A stretch of DNA of 27,059 bases from Bacillota bacterium (GCA_023415475.1 JAEZKL010000131.1:1-27059); one strand, 5' to 3'; numbered from the stretch's first letter, positions 15,123 through 24,154 are shown. The notes: generated from the letters alone by a model not told the origin. A program made the numbers and translations.

Positions 15123-15656
15123 TTATCGTAATATAGAATTGATGATTGGCTCCAAATTCTTCTCATTTGTAAAATCCAAAGGATGCTCATAGCTGGATAG
15201 CATACCTTTGACGTCCGCATCCGGATTTTTTATCATCCTTAGCCGAAGCTTTCTTAGCGTCATTACTAGCTTATAAAAAGGACTCAATCGGCTGTAATCA
15301 AAGCCACCGCGCAGATAGTATAGTTCTATCTTATTCTGTTGATTCACCGGAATGTTTGCCTTTACCAATTCCGGAACAATTGCTTCCTTAGCAGGTGAGG
15401 CACCTACTGCGAAAACAATCAGCCTTTTATCCTTCAGAAGCTCAAAGTTCTTCGTAATCAGCTTGATTCCGCTGATGCTGATCGCATATAGACCACTACC
15501 GTAGATTATCGTATCATAATCGGTTATGTCTTTTATACTTATCTTTTCTCCCTCCAGCAAATTACAATCAAGACGTTTTGCCAGCCAAGTAGCATAGTTT
15601 TTCGTAAAACCGGTCTTTGAACGGTATACGACTACAATTTTCTCATTCTTTGACAT
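15123..15656 (-). CDS. Flavodoxin-domain protein
   Basis: A 177-residue protein. Residues 7-20 (IVVVYRSKTGFTKNYA) form the flavodoxin phosphate-binding loop (S/T-x-T-G-x-T), and TIIYGSGLYA provides a second FMN contact. The length and the C-terminal RKLRLRMIKNPDADVKG segment fit the flavodoxin_5/HemG-like group rather than a classical short flavodoxin. It likely carries electrons in a redox operon with the downstream FMN-binding protein. Its start overlaps the MarR gene stop by 14 bp (AAGGG upstream), implying coupled translation. A protoporphyrinogen-oxidase-like role cannot be excluded, but no heme genes are nearby. Confidence 0.85.
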   Translation of the reverse strand: MSKNEKIVVVYRSKTGFTKNYATWLAKRLDCNLLEGEKISIKDITDYDTIIYGSGLYAISISGIKLITKNFELLKDKRLIVFAVGASPAKEAIVPELVKANIPVNQQNKIELYYLRGGFDYSRLSPFYKLVMTLRKLRLRMIKNPDADVKGMLSSYEHPLDFTNEKNLEPIINSILR

Positions 15657-16110
15657 ATTCTTTTCCCAACCCTTCTAATATTTTCTTCATAGTAAGCATC
15701 ACTTCTTCCGTAACCTTAAGATCCTCCGGCTTGAATTGACCAAAGAGCTTTTCCATGAAATCAGCACTTTTTTCATTATACGCCTGGGAGAATTCCAGAC
15801 ATTTTGGCGTAGCTTTAATTCGAAGCCGTCTTGCATCCTCATTATCCTTTGTTATCTCGATGACCCCCTTTTGCTCCAGCTTAAGAACCAGCTGCTTTAC
15901 GTTCTGGTGAGAGCTACCAATGGTTCCTGCTAATTCGGTCAGGGTAGGTGAATAATTTCCCATGATACCAAGGACAAGAAGTACAAACCATTGCTTAGTC
16001 GAAATCTCAGCAAAGAAGGAATCTCCAATTGTCTGAAGCTTATTGGAAAGCATAAAGATGAGAGTAAATATGACGTATTTGCTTTCCGCATTCTGAGTTA
16101 AAAGTTCCAT
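15643..16110 (-). CDS. MarR-family transcriptional regulator
   Basis: A 155-residue winged-helix protein. The DNA-binding core is SPTLTELAGTIGSSHQNVKQLVLKLEQKGVIEITKDNEDARRLRIKAT, where DARRLRI is the conserved wing. Flanking helices serve dimerisation. The regulator leads a MarR-flavodoxin-FMN protein operon and its own promoter carries two palindromes typical of MarR sites, so autorepression is likely. An AAAGGAGG ribosome site lies 7 nt before the ATG. A residue such as a lone cysteine for redox sensing is not obvious (one Cys near residue 104), so the inducing signal is open. Confidence 0.88.
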   Translation of the reverse strand: MELLTQNAESKYVIFTLIFMLSNKLQTIGDSFFAEISTKQWFVLLVLGIMGNYSPTLTELAGTIGSSHQNVKQLVLKLEQKGVIEITKDNEDARRLRIKATPKCLEFSQAYNEKSADFMEKLFGQFKPEDLKVTEEVMLTMKKILEGLGKEYVKE

Positions 16111-16127
16111 TTGTGTCCTCCTTTAAA

Positions 16128-16167
16128 TATGTAATATGTTACCTAATAATATGTAATATATTACATA
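16128..16167. promoter_or_regulatory. Two phased MarR operators
   Basis: TATGTAATATATTACATA (16150-16167) is a perfect 18-bp palindrome. TATGTAATATGTTACCTA (16128-16145) is a close copy. Start-to-start spacing is 22 bp, about two helical turns, so dimers would sit on the same face of the DNA. The perfect site covers the operon's -10. Confidence 0.8.
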
Positions 16168-16183
16168 AATAGAGATATGTCAA
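16155..16183 (-). promoter_or_regulatory. Promoter of the MarR-flavodoxin-FMN operon
   Basis: Consensus TTGACA (16178-16183) and TATATT (16155-16160) on the minus strand with a 17-bp spacer. The -10 lies inside the perfect palindrome, so a bound repressor would block it. Confidence 0.75.
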
Positions 16184-16212
16184 TAGTCGGATTGAAAAAT
16201 TTTTAAATATTG

Positions 16213-16752
16213 TTATTTTCGTGTAGTCAGCCATTCCTCCCTGGACATCGAATAACAGGTGAGGTCATGGATGGTGCCGTCAAATATTTTGGAGCAATGA
16301 CGCAGGGTTCCCTCATACTGGAAGCCCAATTTTTCAATTACCCTTTTAGAGCGTGTATTATTGGAATAATGATGGATCGTTACAAATGAGATATCATACT
16401 GCCCAAAGGCATATTCAATGGCTGCTCCGGCAGCCTCCGGCATAATACCCATTCCCCAATAATCCTCAGACAGCACGTAGCCGAGCATCTTAACATCGGT
16501 AGCACTGCGAAGCTGATCTTTATGTAAGCCAATGGAGCCAATCAGCTTATTATTCTCCTTATAGATAAGAGCCCATACCTCATCATTTTCCATAAAGCTT
16601 TGTAAAATTCTCTGAGATTCCTCTAGATTACTGTGAGGAGCCCAGCCTGCATTGGGACCGACATGAGGATTCTTGGCATATTCATAGAAGTCTTCCAGGT
16701 CGGATGCCTCAAAGGGTCTTAATATACAACGTTCTGTTTCAAGGGTGATCAT
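16213..16752 (-). CDS. RimJ/RimL-like GNAT acetyltransferase
   Basis: A 179-residue protein of the Acetyltransf_3 group. It starts with the typical TERCILRPFEASDLEDFYEYAKNP segment. The acetyl-CoA site is seen in GYVLSEDYWGMGIMPEAAGAAIEYAF, and the NTRSKRVIEKLGFQYEGTLRH segment matches the family's C-terminal signature. Members acetylate protein N termini or small molecules; the substrate is unknown here. The ATG at 16752 was chosen because GGAGGTAAGA precedes it directly; a longer frame to 16854 adds residues without a ribosome site. A plus-strand promoter lies behind it for the next genes. Confidence 0.87.
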   Translation of the reverse strand: MITLETERCILRPFEASDLEDFYEYAKNPHVGPNAGWAPHSNLEESQRILQSFMENDEVWALIYKENNKLIGSIGLHKDQLRSATDVKMLGYVLSEDYWGMGIMPEAAGAAIEYAFGQYDISFVTIHHYSNNTRSKRVIEKLGFQYEGTLRHCSKIFDGTIHDLTCYSMSREEWLTTRK

Positions 16753-16888
16753 TCTTACCTCCATTCCAGAGAGAAGGCCACAATAGCCTAAAGCCTCTTG
16801 GTTATATTCCGATAAAATTAGTAAGAGTATACTCTGATTTGGCAGAAGTTGCAAGTGGCTTTAATAGAATGAGTGTTCGGTAGTAATC

Positions 16889-16917
16889 TTGCGGAAAAAT
16901 AATTTCTTGTGTATAAT
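16889..16917 (+). promoter_or_regulatory. Putative promoter of the yhaO-yhaN-pbp genes
   Basis: TTGCGG (16889-16894), 17-bp spacer, consensus TATAAT (16912-16917). The first ATG is about 155 bp downstream, leaving a moderately long leader in which I see no clear structured element. Confidence 0.5.
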
Positions 16918-17071
16918 GAAGAAAACATTTAGCGGACATCCAATGACGATGTGCCATGCTATCATTTTATTTAAATCAGGGTTATGAATGACACATAGAT
17001 TGTTCCTAAGTGTTAGTATGCGGGATATCGCTAATAGCAGCCCGGGTTAATCAGAGAGAAGGTGGTACTTT

Positions 17072-18148
17072 ATGAAGTTCATACATATTGCGGACATCCA
17101 CCTTGGGGCTGTTCCGGATTCGGACATGCCGTGGGGTGCTCAGAGGGGAAAAGAGATCTGGGACAGCTTCCAGGATATCGTAAGAATCTGTAACGAAGAG
17201 AAGGCAGACCTATTGCTGATCGCAGGAGACATGTTCCATCGTCAGCCCTTGGTCAGAGAGCTGAAGGAAGTAAACTATATTCTTAGCAGGCTTGAGACAG
17301 CCAGGGTACTGATCATGGCAGGGAATCATGACTATATCGGTGCAAGGTCGTATTACCAGGGCTTTGAATGGGACGAGAAGGTTCATTTCTTTCTGAGTGA
17401 CACCGTGGAATGCAAGATATATGAAGAGCTTAAAGTGGAGATATACGGGTTAAGTTTTCACGCTAAGGATATTTATGAGGCGTTGTATGATGGTGTAAAG
17501 CATGAGAGAAATGAACGGATTCATATACTCCTGGCCCATGGCGGTGATGAGAGGAATATACCGATTAATCGAAAGAAGCTAATTGAGCTGGATTTTGACT
17601 ACATTGCTCTCGGTCATATCCATAAGCCTGAGATAATTACAAATAGAATGGCATATTGTGGCTCACTGGAGCCTCTGGATAAGAATGAGACCGGAGATCG
17701 GGGGTATCTTCTTGGAGAGATTACAGAAGGTGAGGATGGTAAGAGGATTACTACCGTTAACTTTATTGCACATTCGGCAAGAGTCTATAAACGATGCCTT
17801 CTTCCGGTAAACCCGCAGGATACCAACGGATCACTTCTTGATAAGGCGAGAAATATAATGAAGGAACAGGGTATGCAGCATATCTATTCTTTTACAATAC
17901 AGGGAATCCGGGATGAGATGATCCATTTTGATAAGGAGGCCATCAGAGCTCTCGGCAATGTACTCGAGGTCACGGATCAATCCGTACCGGATTATGACTT
18001 TAATGCCCTTTACCTTGAAAATGAGGATAATATTATAGGGATGTTCATTCAGAAGATTCGCGAAAATACCAACCAGGATGAAGTTGCACGGAAAGCACTC
18101 TATTACGGAATCGAAGCACTACTGGGTGCAAAGGAAGCCGGAAGGTAA
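17072..18148 (+). CDS. YhaO/SbcD-like metallophosphoesterase (DNA repair exonuclease subunit)
   Basis: A 358-residue calcineurin-like phosphoesterase. Metal ligands are in the classical blocks: HIADIHLG (D8, H10), AGDMFHR (D53), GNHD (84-87), an HGG segment (H156) and GHIH (181-184). SbcD/Mre11-type nucleases use two Mn2+ ions to trim DNA ends and hairpins together with an SMC-like ATPase. The following gene encodes such an ATPase, and the pair matches B. subtilis YhaO/YhaN better than SbcD/SbcC in size and start motif (MKFIHIADIHLG). A GAAGGTGG site precedes the ATG. The C-terminal 130 residues form the cap and partner-binding part. Confidence 0.9.
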   Translation: MKFIHIADIHLGAVPDSDMPWGAQRGKEIWDSFQDIVRICNEEKADLLLIAGDMFHRQPLVRELKEVNYILSRLETARVLIMAGNHDYIGARSYYQGFEWDEKVHFFLSDTVECKIYEELKVEIYGLSFHAKDIYEALYDGVKHERNERIHILLAHGGDERNIPINRKKLIELDFDYIALGHIHKPEIITNRMAYCGSLEPLDKNETGDRGYLLGEITEGEDGKRITTVNFIAHSARVYKRCLLPVNPQDTNGSLLDKARNIMKEQGMQHIYSFTIQGIRDEMIHFDKEAIRALGNVLEVTDQSVPDYDFNALYLENEDNIIGMFIQKIRENTNQDEVARKALYYGIEALLGAKEAGR

Positions 18149-18222
18149 TACCTTTCTTTCAGGAGAGGCAGCAGAGACTTCTCAGATATTAGAGTGAGGC
18201 AGATTGGAAAGGTTGGTACGAT

Positions 18223-20313
18223 ATGCTTTTAAGAAAGCTTAAAATACATTATTTTGGTCGATTTAATAATAAGGAAATCGAGCTTAAACCGGGAATAAAC
18301 TTGATTTATGGAGAGAATGAGGCGGGCAAATCTACAATTCATACCTTTATCAAGGGAATGTTCTTTGGAATTGAGCGAATGAGAGGCAGAGGTGCAGCTT
18401 CGAAAGAGGATCTGTATACCAGATACCTGCCCTGGGATTATCCGGGTGCTTATGGTGGCAGTATGGATATCGAAATCGAAGGGAAGCAGTATCAGCTTCA
18501 GAGAAGCTTTCATGTGAGTGATAAGAGCTTCTCCGTTATTGATTTGTCAACCGGTCGTGAGGTGAAGCTGAAGGAAGGGATGATTAGTGAACTGATTCCT
18601 GGCTTATCAGAATCGACCTTTAGGAATACCATCAGCATGGAGCAGCTGAAAGCTCAGACGGATTCTGAGCTGGCTACCCAGGTGCGTAATTATATCGCTA
18701 ATCTGTCCGTAGCCAGGAGTAAGGAGGTTGATGTCGCAAAGGCGGTCAGCTTACTTACTGAGCAGAGGAAGCAGCTGGAGTCTACCCTGAATCCTGCTGC
18801 ACTGAAATCATTACAAGCGGAGATCGAGGCCGGTGAGGCAAGGGAAGAGAAGTTGGATCAGCTGACGTTGCAGCTGAGAGAGCTTCTGGAGCTGGAGAAA
18901 CAGCTGCTAAGACAAAAGGAGGCGCTGTCAGCAGCCACCAATAATGAAGCAGCACGCCGTATGGAACAGCTTCCCGCTATTTTGGAAAAGTATCACTCCT
19001 ATGAGGAGCTGAATAATCAAGTGTTACAGATGGATCATCAGCTCACGGAGATTAAGAATAAGATTTCAGAAGGAGAGAGACTGCAGCGTGCGCTGGAGCA
19101 ATTAAAAACAGATAAGAAGATTACCGATGTCCTGCGCAATGACCTGTATGCTTTAGAAAAGCAGGAGCGGGAGCTGGAGAAGGAACTGGAGGCAGCGCAA
19201 AGAAGCAGTAGGAAGGCTCTTTATATCAGTTTACCTGGTGCAGTCGTGGTTGCTTTACTGATCGTCTTTCTTTCCGGTTTTCATTTACTTGGTCTTCTTC
19301 TGGCAGCAGCCAGTCTGATAATCGGTGGTGTCGGTTATCTCTTTCTAAACCGGAGGAATCATAAAATCCTCCGTGAGCTTCAGAATAAGCGGGCTACCCT
19401 TGTCAAGCAGAGTGGGGATGCGCAGAATGAGATTATGGATGTTCTGACCAGGCATCAGGTGATTAATTTGGAAGCCTTAGCCGATCGACAGGAGGAGCTT
19501 CTTCGAAGCTTCCTTGCCATAGAGCATGCCAAGGAGCAGCAGAAGGAGATCGAAGCGCGTAGAAGTACTGTACAGGACAACATGGATTCAATCTATGATA
19601 CGATCATGACTTATCTGCAGTATTTCATTCGGGCAGAAGAGTTAACCCCGGAGACGATGCAACGAATTACGGAGGAGCTTCGTCTAAGAAAGCAGGAGAG
19701 TCTTGGCAGACAAGCCGAGCTGAACGAAAGCTATGAAGCCTGCAGATTGCAGATAGAAAAGCTGAGATGGGAAATATCTGCCTTAGAGGGTAATGAAGAA
19801 GAGCTACAGAAGAACCGGAAGCAATATGAGCAAATGAAGCATCAGCAAGCGGAGAGCACAGTGGAGCTGGATGCAATCAAGCTTGCCCTATCCGTGGTGG
19901 GGGAGCTTTCTTCCCAGATTCACGATAGCTTTGGCCAGCAGCTTAACAATACGGTGTCTGAGGTCATTGGCGAGGTAACCGGACAGAGATACAATGATCT
20001 TAAGGTAGATGAAAAGCTGGATATTAAGGTGGGTTGGAACGGTGCGTATGTACTACTGGAGCGTCTTAGTGCAGGAACGATTGACCAGGTATTTTTTGCG
20101 CTGCGTCTGGCCGTCGCTGACTTGCTTCTGGGTAAGGACGAGGTTCCCCTCATATTTGATGACAGCTTTGCCCTATATGATGATACCAGGGTGAAGGCGG
20201 CCTTATCAGAGGTGGCAAAAAGAAAACAGAGCATACTGTTCACCTGTCACAAGAGAGAGCAAAGGCTTCTTGAAGAGCTGCAGCTTCCTTATCATCTAGT
20301 GAAGCTCTCTTAA
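18223..20313 (+). CDS. YhaN/SbcC-like ATPase with coiled coil and hydrophobic insert
   Basis: A 696-residue SMC-like ATPase. The Walker A is GENEAGKST (30-38), an ABC-type signature is in RLSAGTIDQVFFALRLAVADLLL (about 613-635), and Walker B is VPLIFDDSFALYDD (about 640). Long Glu/Leu/Gln-rich coiled-coil arms span about 180-320 and 380-590. Between the arms lies a hydrophobic pair (about 328-375, ISLPGAVVVALLIVFLSGF and LLGLLLAAASLIIGGVGYLF), also known in YhaN, which suggests membrane association at the arm tips. It is shorter than B. subtilis YhaN, owing to shorter arms. It should act with the upstream nuclease on DNA ends. The start follows GGAAAGG. Confidence 0.88.
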   Translation: MLLRKLKIHYFGRFNNKEIELKPGINLIYGENEAGKSTIHTFIKGMFFGIERMRGRGAASKEDLYTRYLPWDYPGAYGGSMDIEIEGKQYQLQRSFHVSDKSFSVIDLSTGREVKLKEGMISELIPGLSESTFRNTISMEQLKAQTDSELATQVRNYIANLSVARSKEVDVAKAVSLLTEQRKQLESTLNPAALKSLQAEIEAGEAREEKLDQLTLQLRELLELEKQLLRQKEALSAATNNEAARRMEQLPAILEKYHSYEELNNQVLQMDHQLTEIKNKISEGERLQRALEQLKTDKKITDVLRNDLYALEKQERELEKELEAAQRSSRKALYISLPGAVVVALLIVFLSGFHLLGLLLAAASLIIGGVGYLFLNRRNHKILRELQNKRATLVKQSGDAQNEIMDVLTRHQVINLEALADRQEELLRSFLAIEHAKEQQKEIEARRSTVQDNMDSIYDTIMTYLQYFIRAEELTPETMQRITEELRLRKQESLGRQAELNESYEACRLQIEKLRWEISALEGNEEELQKNRKQYEQMKHQQAESTVELDAIKLALSVVGELSSQIHDSFGQQLNNTVSEVIGEVTGQRYNDLKVDEKLDIKVGWNGAYVLLERLSAGTIDQVFFALRLAVADLLLGKDEVPLIFDDSFALYDDTRVKAALSEVAKRKQSILFTCHKREQRLLEELQLPYHLVKLS

Positions 20314-20330
20314 TGGGGGCAGCTTTATTA

Positions 20331-20360
20331 ATAGAGGGAAGCCTTTGTTGATAGAGGGAA
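20331..20360 (+). repeat. Repeated ribosome-site-like decamer before the PBP gene
   Basis: ATAGAGGGAA occurs at 20331-20340 and again at 20351-20360, exactly 20 bp apart, inside a short imperfect tandem duplication (TTAATAGAGGGAAGCCTTTG then TTGATAGAGGGAACTTCTG). It duplicates the Shine-Dalgarno-like core and makes the PBP start ambiguous. Confidence 0.55.
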
Positions 20361-22744
20361 CTTCTGTTAATATTGGAATGAAAGATACAAATGGATATAG
20401 TCTGAGACAGAATATGCGAGGGATTAATGTGCAGAAGAAGTATGGAATGAGCAAAAGCAAAAAGAAGAGCGGCAGAAGCATAAAGGGTAAGATTAAGGTC
20501 GGACTACAGCTTCTTATATTTATGGTGCTCCTGATTATTGTGGTTGCGATGTTCTATTTTTATAAGGAATATGGAAAAACGATCTTTGATCTTCAGTCAA
20601 ATGCGAAGCAGAAGGTCAGAACCTCCACGGAGGATACCTTCAAGTCCTCTCAGACCAGTCTGGTGTATGACTTTGAAGGAAATTTGATCTCTACCTTGAA
20701 AGCAGAGAAGGATGTTTACTATATTACATACCCGGACATTCCCAAAGTAGCTGTCAATGCAATGGTGGTATCGGAGGATCGGAAGTTCTTTCAGCATAAC
20801 GGAGTTGATTATTTGGCGAATATCAGAGCTGCGATTGCTTTGATCAAGCATAAGGGAAAGATTACTCAGGGAGCCAGCACCATAACCCAGCAGGTCGCAC
20901 GTAATATATTCCTGAACCATACGGTTTCCTACGAACGCAAGATTGAAGAGATTTTTGTTGCGCAGGAGTTAGAGAAGATCTATTCCAAGACCGAGATTAT
21001 GGAATTTTATCTGAATGGTATCTATTTTGCCAACGGTCATTACGGAATACAGGCAGCCGCCCTCGGCTACTTTTCAGAGGGTGTGAATACCCTCAGCCTG
21101 TCTCAGCTTGCGTTCCTATGTGCTATTCCTAACAATCCGAACCTGTATAACCCCGTTACAAATATGGAGAATACCTTGAAGCGTCGGGATCGTATCCTAG
21201 ATCAATTATTGGACGAAGGAATGATTTCCGAGAAGGAGTATACCGAAGCTCTGAAGGAGAAAATCAAGTTAAATCAGGAGAAATCAGATAAGAATAATTA
21301 TGTGGAGACATACACCTATCACTCTGCCATTCGGGCTTTGATGCAGGCAAATGGCTTTGTATTCCGCTATCAATTTGATACGGAGGATGATGAGGCGGCG
21401 TATGAGGAGGAATATTATGATATGTATTATAGGTACCAGAAGGAGCTCTATATTCGGGGCTACCGTATCTATACCTCCATCGATCTGAATAAACAGGAGC
21501 TGTTACAGCAGGCGGTGGATGATGCGTTATCAGATTTTACGAAGAAGAACGAAGAGGGCATCTATCAGATGCAGGGAGCAGCTGTCTGTATCGATAATGA
21601 CAGTGGAAGAGTGGTTGCAATTGTCGGAGGCAGAGAGCAGGAGAGTGAGGGCTATACCCTGAACCGGGGATATCAAAGCTTTCGCCAGCCGGGTAGTGCG
21701 ATTAAGCCCTTAGTCGTATATACACCTGCTTTTGAGCAGGGATATATACCGGAGAGTATCGTGAACGACGAGAAATTCGAAGGAGGTCCCAAGAACTCCG
21801 GAGGAAATTATCTTGGTAAGATGAAGCTTCAGAGGGCAATCGAGTTATCGAAGAATACCGTTGCCTGGAAGCTGTTCGAGGAGTTGACACCAAAGGTTGG
21901 TTTATCCTATCTCCTGAAGATGAACTTTTCTAAGATCAGTGCCAGCGATTATGTCCCGGCAGCAGCCCTTGGGGGCCTGACAGTGGGAGCAAGTCCTGTC
22001 GAGATGGCAGCAGCTTATGCTACCCTGGAGAATGATGGTTATCATCGGGTGCCTACCTGTATTATTAAAATCATGGATTCAGAGGGAAATGAAATCGTCG
22101 GAGACGAGATCGAGACAAAACAAATCTATCAGATGGAGGCTTCCCGAATCATGACGGAGGCATTAACCGGAGTTATGAAAAACGGAACGGGGAAGGGGCT
22201 GGGACTTACCCATACCATAAGTGCCGGTAAGACGGGAACCACAAATGATAAAAAGGACGGTTGGTTTGTAGGATATACACCTTATTATACAACCAGTGTG
22301 TGGGTCGGATACGATATGCCGAAGGCAGTGGATAATCTTCAGGGAGCTACCTATCCCGGGACGATATGGCATAACTTCATGGAGCAGATCCATGACTCAT
22401 CCATGAAGAAGAAATTTGAATTGTATGACTGGAGGACTGAATGGAAGGCTAAGCTTGAGGAGGAGGAGAGACAGAAGGCGCTGGAGGAAGCGCAGGAGAA
22501 GGCTCTTAAGGAGGAACAGGAGAAAGAGGAGCAAGAGATACAAGAGGAGGAACCAGTCATGGATGCTGAGCCGGAACAGATCACCGGGGATGAGCAGAAT
22601 GGCACAGAATTAGAAGGTGAGAATAATGAAACGACACCGGAGGAGCCAACCGACGAGGAACAGCAATCCGGCGATGAAATTAATCCGGATAAACCATCAG
22701 AGGAGCTGTCAAAGGACCTGACCGAAGAGGAGGCAGCTGATTAA
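20345..22744 (+). CDS. Class A penicillin-binding protein (PBP1A-like)
   Basis: A bifunctional peptidoglycan synthase of up to 799 residues. A basic cytoplasmic tail and one membrane helix (about 52-73) precede a GT51 glycosyltransferase (EDRKFFQHNG at 144, GASTITQQVARNIF at 176, the RKIEEIFVAQELE segment) and a transpeptidase. The transpeptidase catalytic Ser is in PGSAIKP (S451, K454), with SKN at 502-504 and KTGT at 629-632. The SxxK box is SAIK rather than the common STFK. The C-terminal 125 residues are a Glu/Lys/Pro-rich, low-complexity tail that would lie outside the membrane. The start is uncertain: a TTG at 20345 has AGAGGG 6 nt upstream, while ATGs at 20378 and 20414 lack good sites. 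It follows yhaN by 31 bp, so co-transcription is likely. Confidence 0.92.
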   Translation: MLIEGTSVNIGMKDTNGYSLRQNMRGINVQKKYGMSKSKKKSGRSIKGKIKVGLQLLIFMVLLIIVVAMFYFYKEYGKTIFDLQSNAKQKVRTSTEDTFKSSQTSLVYDFEGNLISTLKAEKDVYYITYPDIPKVAVNAMVVSEDRKFFQHNGVDYLANIRAAIALIKHKGKITQGASTITQQVARNIFLNHTVSYERKIEEIFVAQELEKIYSKTEIMEFYLNGIYFANGHYGIQAAALGYFSEGVNTLSLSQLAFLCAIPNNPNLYNPVTNMENTLKRRDRILDQLLDEGMISEKEYTEALKEKIKLNQEKSDKNNYVETYTYHSAIRALMQANGFVFRYQFDTEDDEAAYEEEYYDMYYRYQKELYIRGYRIYTSIDLNKQELLQQAVDDALSDFTKKNEEGIYQMQGAAVCIDNDSGRVVAIVGGREQESEGYTLNRGYQSFRQPGSAIKPLVVYTPAFEQGYIPESIVNDEKFEGGPKNSGGNYLGKMKLQRAIELSKNTVAWKLFEELTPKVGLSYLLKMNFSKISASDYVPAAALGGLTVGASPVEMAAAYATLENDGYHRVPTCIIKIMDSEGNEIVGDEIETKQIYQMEASRIMTEALTGVMKNGTGKGLGLTHTISAGKTGTTNDKKDGWFVGYTPYYTTSVWVGYDMPKAVDNLQGATYPGTIWHNFMEQIHDSSMKKKFELYDWRTEWKAKLEEEERQKALEEAQEKALKEEQEKEEQEIQEEEPVMDAEPEQITGDEQNGTELEGENNETTPEEPTDEEQQSGDEINPDKPSEELSKDLTEEEAAD

Positions 22745-22769
22745 GGCTACGGAATAAATAATTAATAGA

Positions 22770-22802
22770 AAGGGCAGGTACTTATTTGAGGCACCTGCCC
22801 TT
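22770..22802. terminator. Bidirectional terminator between the PBP and prs genes
   Basis: AAGGGCAGGT (22770-22779) pairs perfectly with ACCTGCCCTT (22793-22802). T-rich sequence follows on both strands, suiting the converging PBP (plus) and prs (minus) genes. Confidence 0.8.
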
Positions 22803-22840
22803 ATCCATTTTCTTGGGATTATATTTTTATACAAATAGGT

Positions 22841-24058
22841 TTAGTCACCTATATTATTCTTAATATCCTGAGAGGATAATTTTCTTCCTCCCTGATTGTA
22901 TTCCTTTAGGATGTTTTGAATTCTTTCAACGGGATTCAGTAAACCGCTGATGCTGTTATCATGATTGAGGGTATCGATGATGAGAGCGACGTATTTACTC
23001 ATATCAACATCAATATACCAAGGCTTGGATAGTAGTTCCGGTGTCTGATAGATCAGGTTAGTCGTAAGAACGCGGTAGATTAAGCCTGATTCATAAGCCT
23101 CGTCCAGCTTATCAAAGCCATTGGTGAAAAGACCGAAGGTAGCTGCGACAAAAATACGTCCTGCATTTCTCTTCTTCAATTCAGTTGCAACATCCAGTAT
23201 GCTTTCACCGGAGGAAATCATATCATCAACAATCAAAATGTCTTTACCGGCAATATCTGAACCCAGGAATTCATGAGCTACGATAGGATTACGTCCCTTG
23301 ACAATCTTGGTGTAATCACGTCTCTTATAGAACATACCCATATCAAGACCAAGAACGTTAGCAAAGTATACTGCTCTTGACATACCGCCTTCATCGGGGC
23401 TGATTACCATCATATGATCAGAATCTAAACGGATATCCGGAACATTATGAAGCATTGCCTTAATGAACTGATAGTTTGGAGCGACGGTCTCAAGACTGTT
23501 AAGAGGAATAGCGTTCTGTACTCTTGGATCATGTGCGTCGAAGGTAATGATACTTTCAACACCCATCTGTGTCAGCTCCTGTAATGCTAATGCACAGTCA
23601 AGAGATTCTCTGGAGCTTCTTCTATGTTGTCTGCCTTCATAAAGGTAAGGCATTATTACGGTTATTCTTCTGGCTTTACCACCAACTGCTGCGATAATTC
23701 TCTTCAGATCCTGATAATGATCATCAGGAGACATATGATTTTCATGTCCGCTCACGGTATATGTTAAACTGTAATTTGTTACGTCAACGAGAAGGTATAA
23801 ATCAGAGCCTCGCACAGATTCTTTGATCTGTCCTTTTGCCTCACCTGTACCGAATCTTGGGCAGCATGCCTTCATTAAGTATGAGTCTCTTTGATATCCG
23901 GCAAATGCGATGGTACCCTTGTGTTCGCTTTCTCTCGCATTGCGCCACTCAACAAGGTAGTCATTCACGTGTTGTCCTAGGGTTTTACTGCTCTCAAGAG
24001 CGATAATACCAAGCGGTCCCACAGGTATTGTTTCTACGTTCTTCTGTTGCTTTGACAT
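22841..24058 (-). CDS. prs: Ribose-phosphate pyrophosphokinase, long Clostridia form
   Basis: Makes PRPP from ribose 5-phosphate and ATP for nucleotide, His and Trp synthesis. The PRPP-binding loop is ILIVDDMISSGES (about 271-283), preceded by the flexible-loop and ATP segments VIMPYLYEGRQHRRSSRES and TFDAHDPRVQNAIP. At 405 residues it is longer than the usual 310-320 aa enzyme, with extra N-terminal (GPLGIIALESSKTLGQHVNDY) and C-terminal segments, a form I associate with Lachnospiraceae and relatives. The ATG at 24058 is chosen because GGAGGG lies just upstream; a longer frame to 24094 has no ribosome site. It has its own promoter candidate. Confidence 0.92.
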   Translation of the reverse strand: MSKQQKNVETIPVGPLGIIALESSKTLGQHVNDYLVEWRNARESEHKGTIAFAGYQRDSYLMKACCPRFGTGEAKGQIKESVRGSDLYLLVDVTNYSLTYTVSGHENHMSPDDHYQDLKRIIAAVGGKARRITVIMPYLYEGRQHRRSSRESLDCALALQELTQMGVESIITFDAHDPRVQNAIPLNSLETVAPNYQFIKAMLHNVPDIRLDSDHMMVISPDEGGMSRAVYFANVLGLDMGMFYKRRDYTKIVKGRNPIVAHEFLGSDIAGKDILIVDDMISSGESILDVATELKKRNAGRIFVAATFGLFTNGFDKLDEAYESGLIYRVLTTNLIYQTPELLSKPWYIDVDMSKYVALIIDTLNHDNSISGLLNPVERIQNILKEYNQGGRKLSSQDIKNNIGD

Positions 24059-24106
24059 TAGATTTCCCTCCATGAAAATAAGAATTGGTTTCAAAAGCCA
24101 TTAAAA

Positions 24107-24136
24107 GTTATAACATATATTAAATTCATTAGTCAA
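24107..24136 (-). promoter_or_regulatory. Promoter of prs
   Basis: TTGACT (24131-24136) and TATAAC (24107-24112) on the minus strand with an 18-bp spacer. They lie in the gap after the dnaC-like gene, with the prs ATG about 50 bp downstream. Confidence 0.55.
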
Positions 24137-24154
24137 GCCGCTTTTCTGCTTTTC

